Assembly: GCA_036345935.2 (NCBI GenBank)
Contig: JADWOT020000003.1
Span: 8,482,134-8,546,133, forward strand
Direction: 5' to 3'
Source of the DNA: Taenia hydatigena
Lineage: Eukaryota; Platyhelminthes; Cestoda; Cyclophyllidea; Taeniidae
DNA: 64,000 nucleotides
Each line of letters starts with the position of its first letter. Position 1 is the stretch's first letter. A program made the translations under genes and the position numbers. Positions 61,362-64,000 of the stretch are shown one piece after another. Below the pieces are notes generated by a model. That model was given only the letters and a program-made list of their open reading frames with translations. It did not search any database and was not told where the DNA came from.

Positions 61362-64000
61362 GAGAGTGGAGAAATCTGATGATAAGGCTGAATTGTTTCT
61401 TATCCACAGAATTGACACCTTCCGTGAGCAAGGAAAACTCACTGATCTACGAATTAGGGTGAGGTTATGCACATTGGTTTCATGCTCCAACTTCTAGACA
61501 AAGGATGGGAAATGTGTGAATGCACATAAACTGGTTCTAGGAGCCAGGTTCCCACTTTTTTTTAGAGCACTGACCACTCAACAAGATGGAGCGACAACAC
61601 AATGGAAACGCTTTTCTGCAGAGTACGTGCACATCACTTCCTTCATTAACCCGCTCTTAGTATTGTCGAGGCTGTCGTCGACTACGCATACACGGGCAGA
61701 ATTACAATCTCTGCTGGAAATGCCACGAGATTGTACCTTCTGGCACACAATCTCGGCTGCAAGAGAATCGTCTCTTGGTGTGTGGAGTTCATAAGAACGA
61801 GGTGGGAGAAGTCTTTTCAGAGTTAAAACCTGACTGACTAAAGAATTTCTCTAGACAATGTGGCAGAGGTTTGGTCCATAGCCAATGCTACGTTGAACCG
61901 TGGATTGATGGAACCATGCATTCCAATGATGGCGGAACATTTTGAAGATGTGTGCTTGCGAAGGGGGCTGCTGATGCAGACGGCAGCACAGTACTTCGAG
62001 ATGCTACTGGAAAGCAACCGGCTGAAATGCGTGAGTGAGGAAACAAAGTTCCGAGCCATTCGCAATTGGCTTGAAGCAGGCCTTGATGGGTGTGACGTGA
62101 ATGAAAAGGCAAAGGTGTTTGCGAAGATGATTTCGAGGGTTGAGTTGACGAGGCTGTCCCCACAATGTCAAAGCAAATACTGGACTTTTGTGGAGAGGTA
62201 CGCAAAACAGTTTCGTAAAGGTAAGCACAGTGAATGGGAGGATGGTTTAAAGGACGTGAGATTCATGGATGAGCAATTTCAATAGACGACTGTAAGACTA
62301 AAGAAGAGACGCGGACATGGACAAGGGGCAAAGGCTTTGTGGTAAATAAAAGAGATGTAATTGATGGATGAAAGGATGAAATGGATTAAAATGGGCGTGA
62401 GATGTAGAATGGATGCAAAATGCGTGGGTAGATGCATCAATGCGTGTTGAAGGATTTAATACGGAGTGGATGGACAAATTTATTTGGGAGTCATAGGTGC
62501 AAATTGATTGAGTTGATGACACTATTCAGCATTTTGTAGTTCTTCTGAGTTATCTTTTCCTTTATTTCTGTGACTGTTCCAAAGCTGATGTTCCGACAAA
62601 ACGTGCTCCGCTAAGATTTGTAATAAGGCCTGAGGCTCCTCAACCAACGGGCGCCACGTTTACATCCCTTCACTCATTCACGCCGATATCTCTGGTTAAA
62701 CATAAAAGCACTTTACCACCTTTTCACATCTCAATTCCTGAGCGAAAGATGGAGGCAAACCGTGCGATGAGGCCTGTCCCCAACTGCCGGCCACAAAGAA
62801 AGTACGTGAATCACTTTTAGCATAGCAATAACCGCCCTCCCAAAGAACCGACTAGTCGATTCGATAAGTGGTCCGATTTATAGCCATAGGATTCTGTAAA
62901 ACTGTCCCTTTTCGCAACCTTCATGCTATTTTGTACTGCCACTCTATGACCGATTTTTGAAAACTTTTAGAGAGGTGCTGATGATCTACGGCTGCAATAC
63001 TGTTTCACAGTCCTGGTGCTTAACGTCTGTGCCGCAGTTGCAACCGGACGAATCGTTCAATTTTGAAATTCCTTTTGGTGGAGAAGCGACTGCATTGGAC
63101 GGTGAATTAAAGTTATGGTCTCATCCTCTTGCTTTTTAGGCAGAGTATGTTTCGTTGATTGTGTTGACTCCATATGGAGTGTGGACTCTGTAAATTACCG
63201 AGATGGTTCTACTTCCCATAAGACGTTTCAAACAACACAGCAACGCCTCGATCCTGCTGTTGCGTCGAGAAATGAATCAATTTTCATTTTTGGCGGCCAG
63301 TCTGATGGAACGCGCGTTTCCACTTGTGAAAAATTAGACATTGCCAGTGGCAGGTATGTTTGATTAGGATGAGTCAACAATCTAGGCTCACCAAACTCCC
63401 TGATATGCTGCCTGCACGAAGTGATGCATCGGCGTTAAATATCCCAGAAATTGGAATCGTGGTTGTTGGTGGTTATCAAGTTAATCAAGGAAAGTTAGTG
63501 GAATCAAGACATGCTGCAACATTGGTAGAAGATGCGGCGAATGGGAGTAGATGGCGATGGATCAAGCTCAATCCGATGTTACGGGGACGCTGTCGTCCAG
63601 GAGTGGCCTACTTCAAAGGATGCGTAGTGGTTGCCGGAGGGTATAATGAGTCGAGTGCCGAATGCCTTCCACTGACATCGATCGAACAGGCGAACGCTCA
63701 GTGGACTCGTCTTAATGGAATTCATAGTCCTCACTTTAAATGGCCATCCACATCTCTTGCCTCATTCAACAACAGATTGCTAATGCTAGGTAAGTGTTGT
63801 GTTCATATCCTGTGGAACCGTAAATTGTTTGGTCAAATTACTTAAATTTATTAACCTTTTTATTATAGTATCCGACTATTCGACGAGAAGATTCTATGAA
63901 TTTTTACCCACCGAAGAGGTACTTTATTAGTTTCCATTCGCTACTTAACTACTCAAAAGTAATTAAGAATGTTGTAACCCTTGTAGAACCAACCGTTGGC
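61357..64000 (+). CDS. BTB-BACK-Kelch protein, 3' end beyond window
   Basis: Exons: 61357-61458, 61498-61622, 61661-61801, 61844-62220, 62973-63101, 63140-63353, 63386-63789, 63869-63918, 63987 onward. Every junction is GT...AG and keeps the frame. Introns are 39, 38, 42, 752, 38, 32, 79 and 68 bases. About 518 residues are encoded here. The BTB domain (about 15-122) contains LTDLRIR, AHKLVLGARFPLF and VVDYAYTGRI. The BACK region (about 125-245) starts ISLDNVAEVWSIANATLN. Kelch blades follow, with double glycines in FIFGGQSDG, VVVGGYQ and VVAGGYNES. Proteins of this family usually act as substrate adaptors of cullin-3 ubiquitin ligases; the substrate here is unknown. The start is the ATG opening MERVEKSDDKAELF, in frame with BTB. 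No stop or shift remains once the micro-introns are removed, so the gene looks functional. Confidence 0.88.
62629..62753 (+). repeat. second copy of the Kelch 5' flank, inside intron 4
   Basis: A near-identical copy of 61237-61361 including the ATG (62749). After GAG the sequence departs: ATGGAGGCAAACCGTGCGAT gives MEANRAMRPVPNCRPQRK, then a possible GTACGTG donor at about 62802. It may be the 5' remnant of a duplicated Kelch gene or an alternative internal first exon. Confidence 0.9.

Noticed and set aside
61640..61670. Apparent frameshift in the BTB domain
   Set aside because: Explained by a 38-base intron (61623-61660, GTACGT...CTCTTAG).
63060..63145. Apparent one-base frameshift in the Kelch gene
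   Set aside because: A 38-base intron (63102-63139, GTGAAT...CTTTTTAG) removes it and restores the reading frame.
1..64000. CRISPR arrays, operons, ribosome binding sites, rRNA, tRNA and spliced-leader genes
   Set aside because: No regularly spaced repeats, no bacterial gene organisation and no recognisable RNA genes were seen. tRNA absence was judged by eye only.

Overview
The window looks like gene-poor nuclear DNA of a parasitic flatworm, most likely a taeniid-type tapeworm. The sequence supports this in three ways. A BTB-BACK-Kelch gene at the right end is cut by several micro-introns of 32-42 bases with normal GT...AG ends. Base composition is moderate. Most of the window is non-coding sequence with old dispersed repeats. 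The species assignment is an inference; no rRNA, tRNA, spliced leader or mitochondrial marker was found.

Region 4.8-28.3 kb is the most unusual part. It holds at least five copies of one divergent homeobox gene of NK-2 type (tyrosine at homeodomain position 54, WFxNQR recognition helix), lying on both strands. Copy A (minus, 4.77-6.60 kb), A' (minus, 7.62-7.88 kb), B (plus, 9.19-9.97 kb) and D (plus, 17.91-18.26 kb) are broken by frameshifts, truncations or internal deletion. Copy C (minus, 24.98-26.76 kb) is the most complete: three exons and about 415 codons. It has nevertheless lost the GT splice donor inside the homeodomain and carries a stop codon where the other copies read glutamine. 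Copies C and D share a TATA box and a first exon, and form a large inverted repeat that includes a second, unidentified coding relic (17.1-17.5 and 28.0-28.2 kb). B and D share a hydrophobic C-terminal reading frame.

Region 13-44 kb is mostly dispersed repeat families, called R1 to R5 here, found in two to five copies on both strands. There is also a relic of a non-LTR reverse transcriptase with a YADD motif (23.0 kb) and a decayed, unidentified coding stretch at 33.1-33.6 kb.

Region 44-61 kb has little recognisable coding sequence but a striking strand composition. The plus strand is rich in A and C up to about 52.9 kb and rich in G and T after it, as expected for long divergent transcription units starting near 53 kb. 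A candidate minus-strand first exon with a strong donor lies at 52.65 kb, next to a tandem duplication (51.5-52.6 kb). A coding-like, frame-shifted stretch lies at 56.2-56.6 kb.

Region 61.2-64.0 kb holds the only clearly intact gene: a BTB-BACK-Kelch protein on the plus strand, nine exons in the window, running off the right end. Its 5' flank with the start codon is duplicated inside its own fourth intron.
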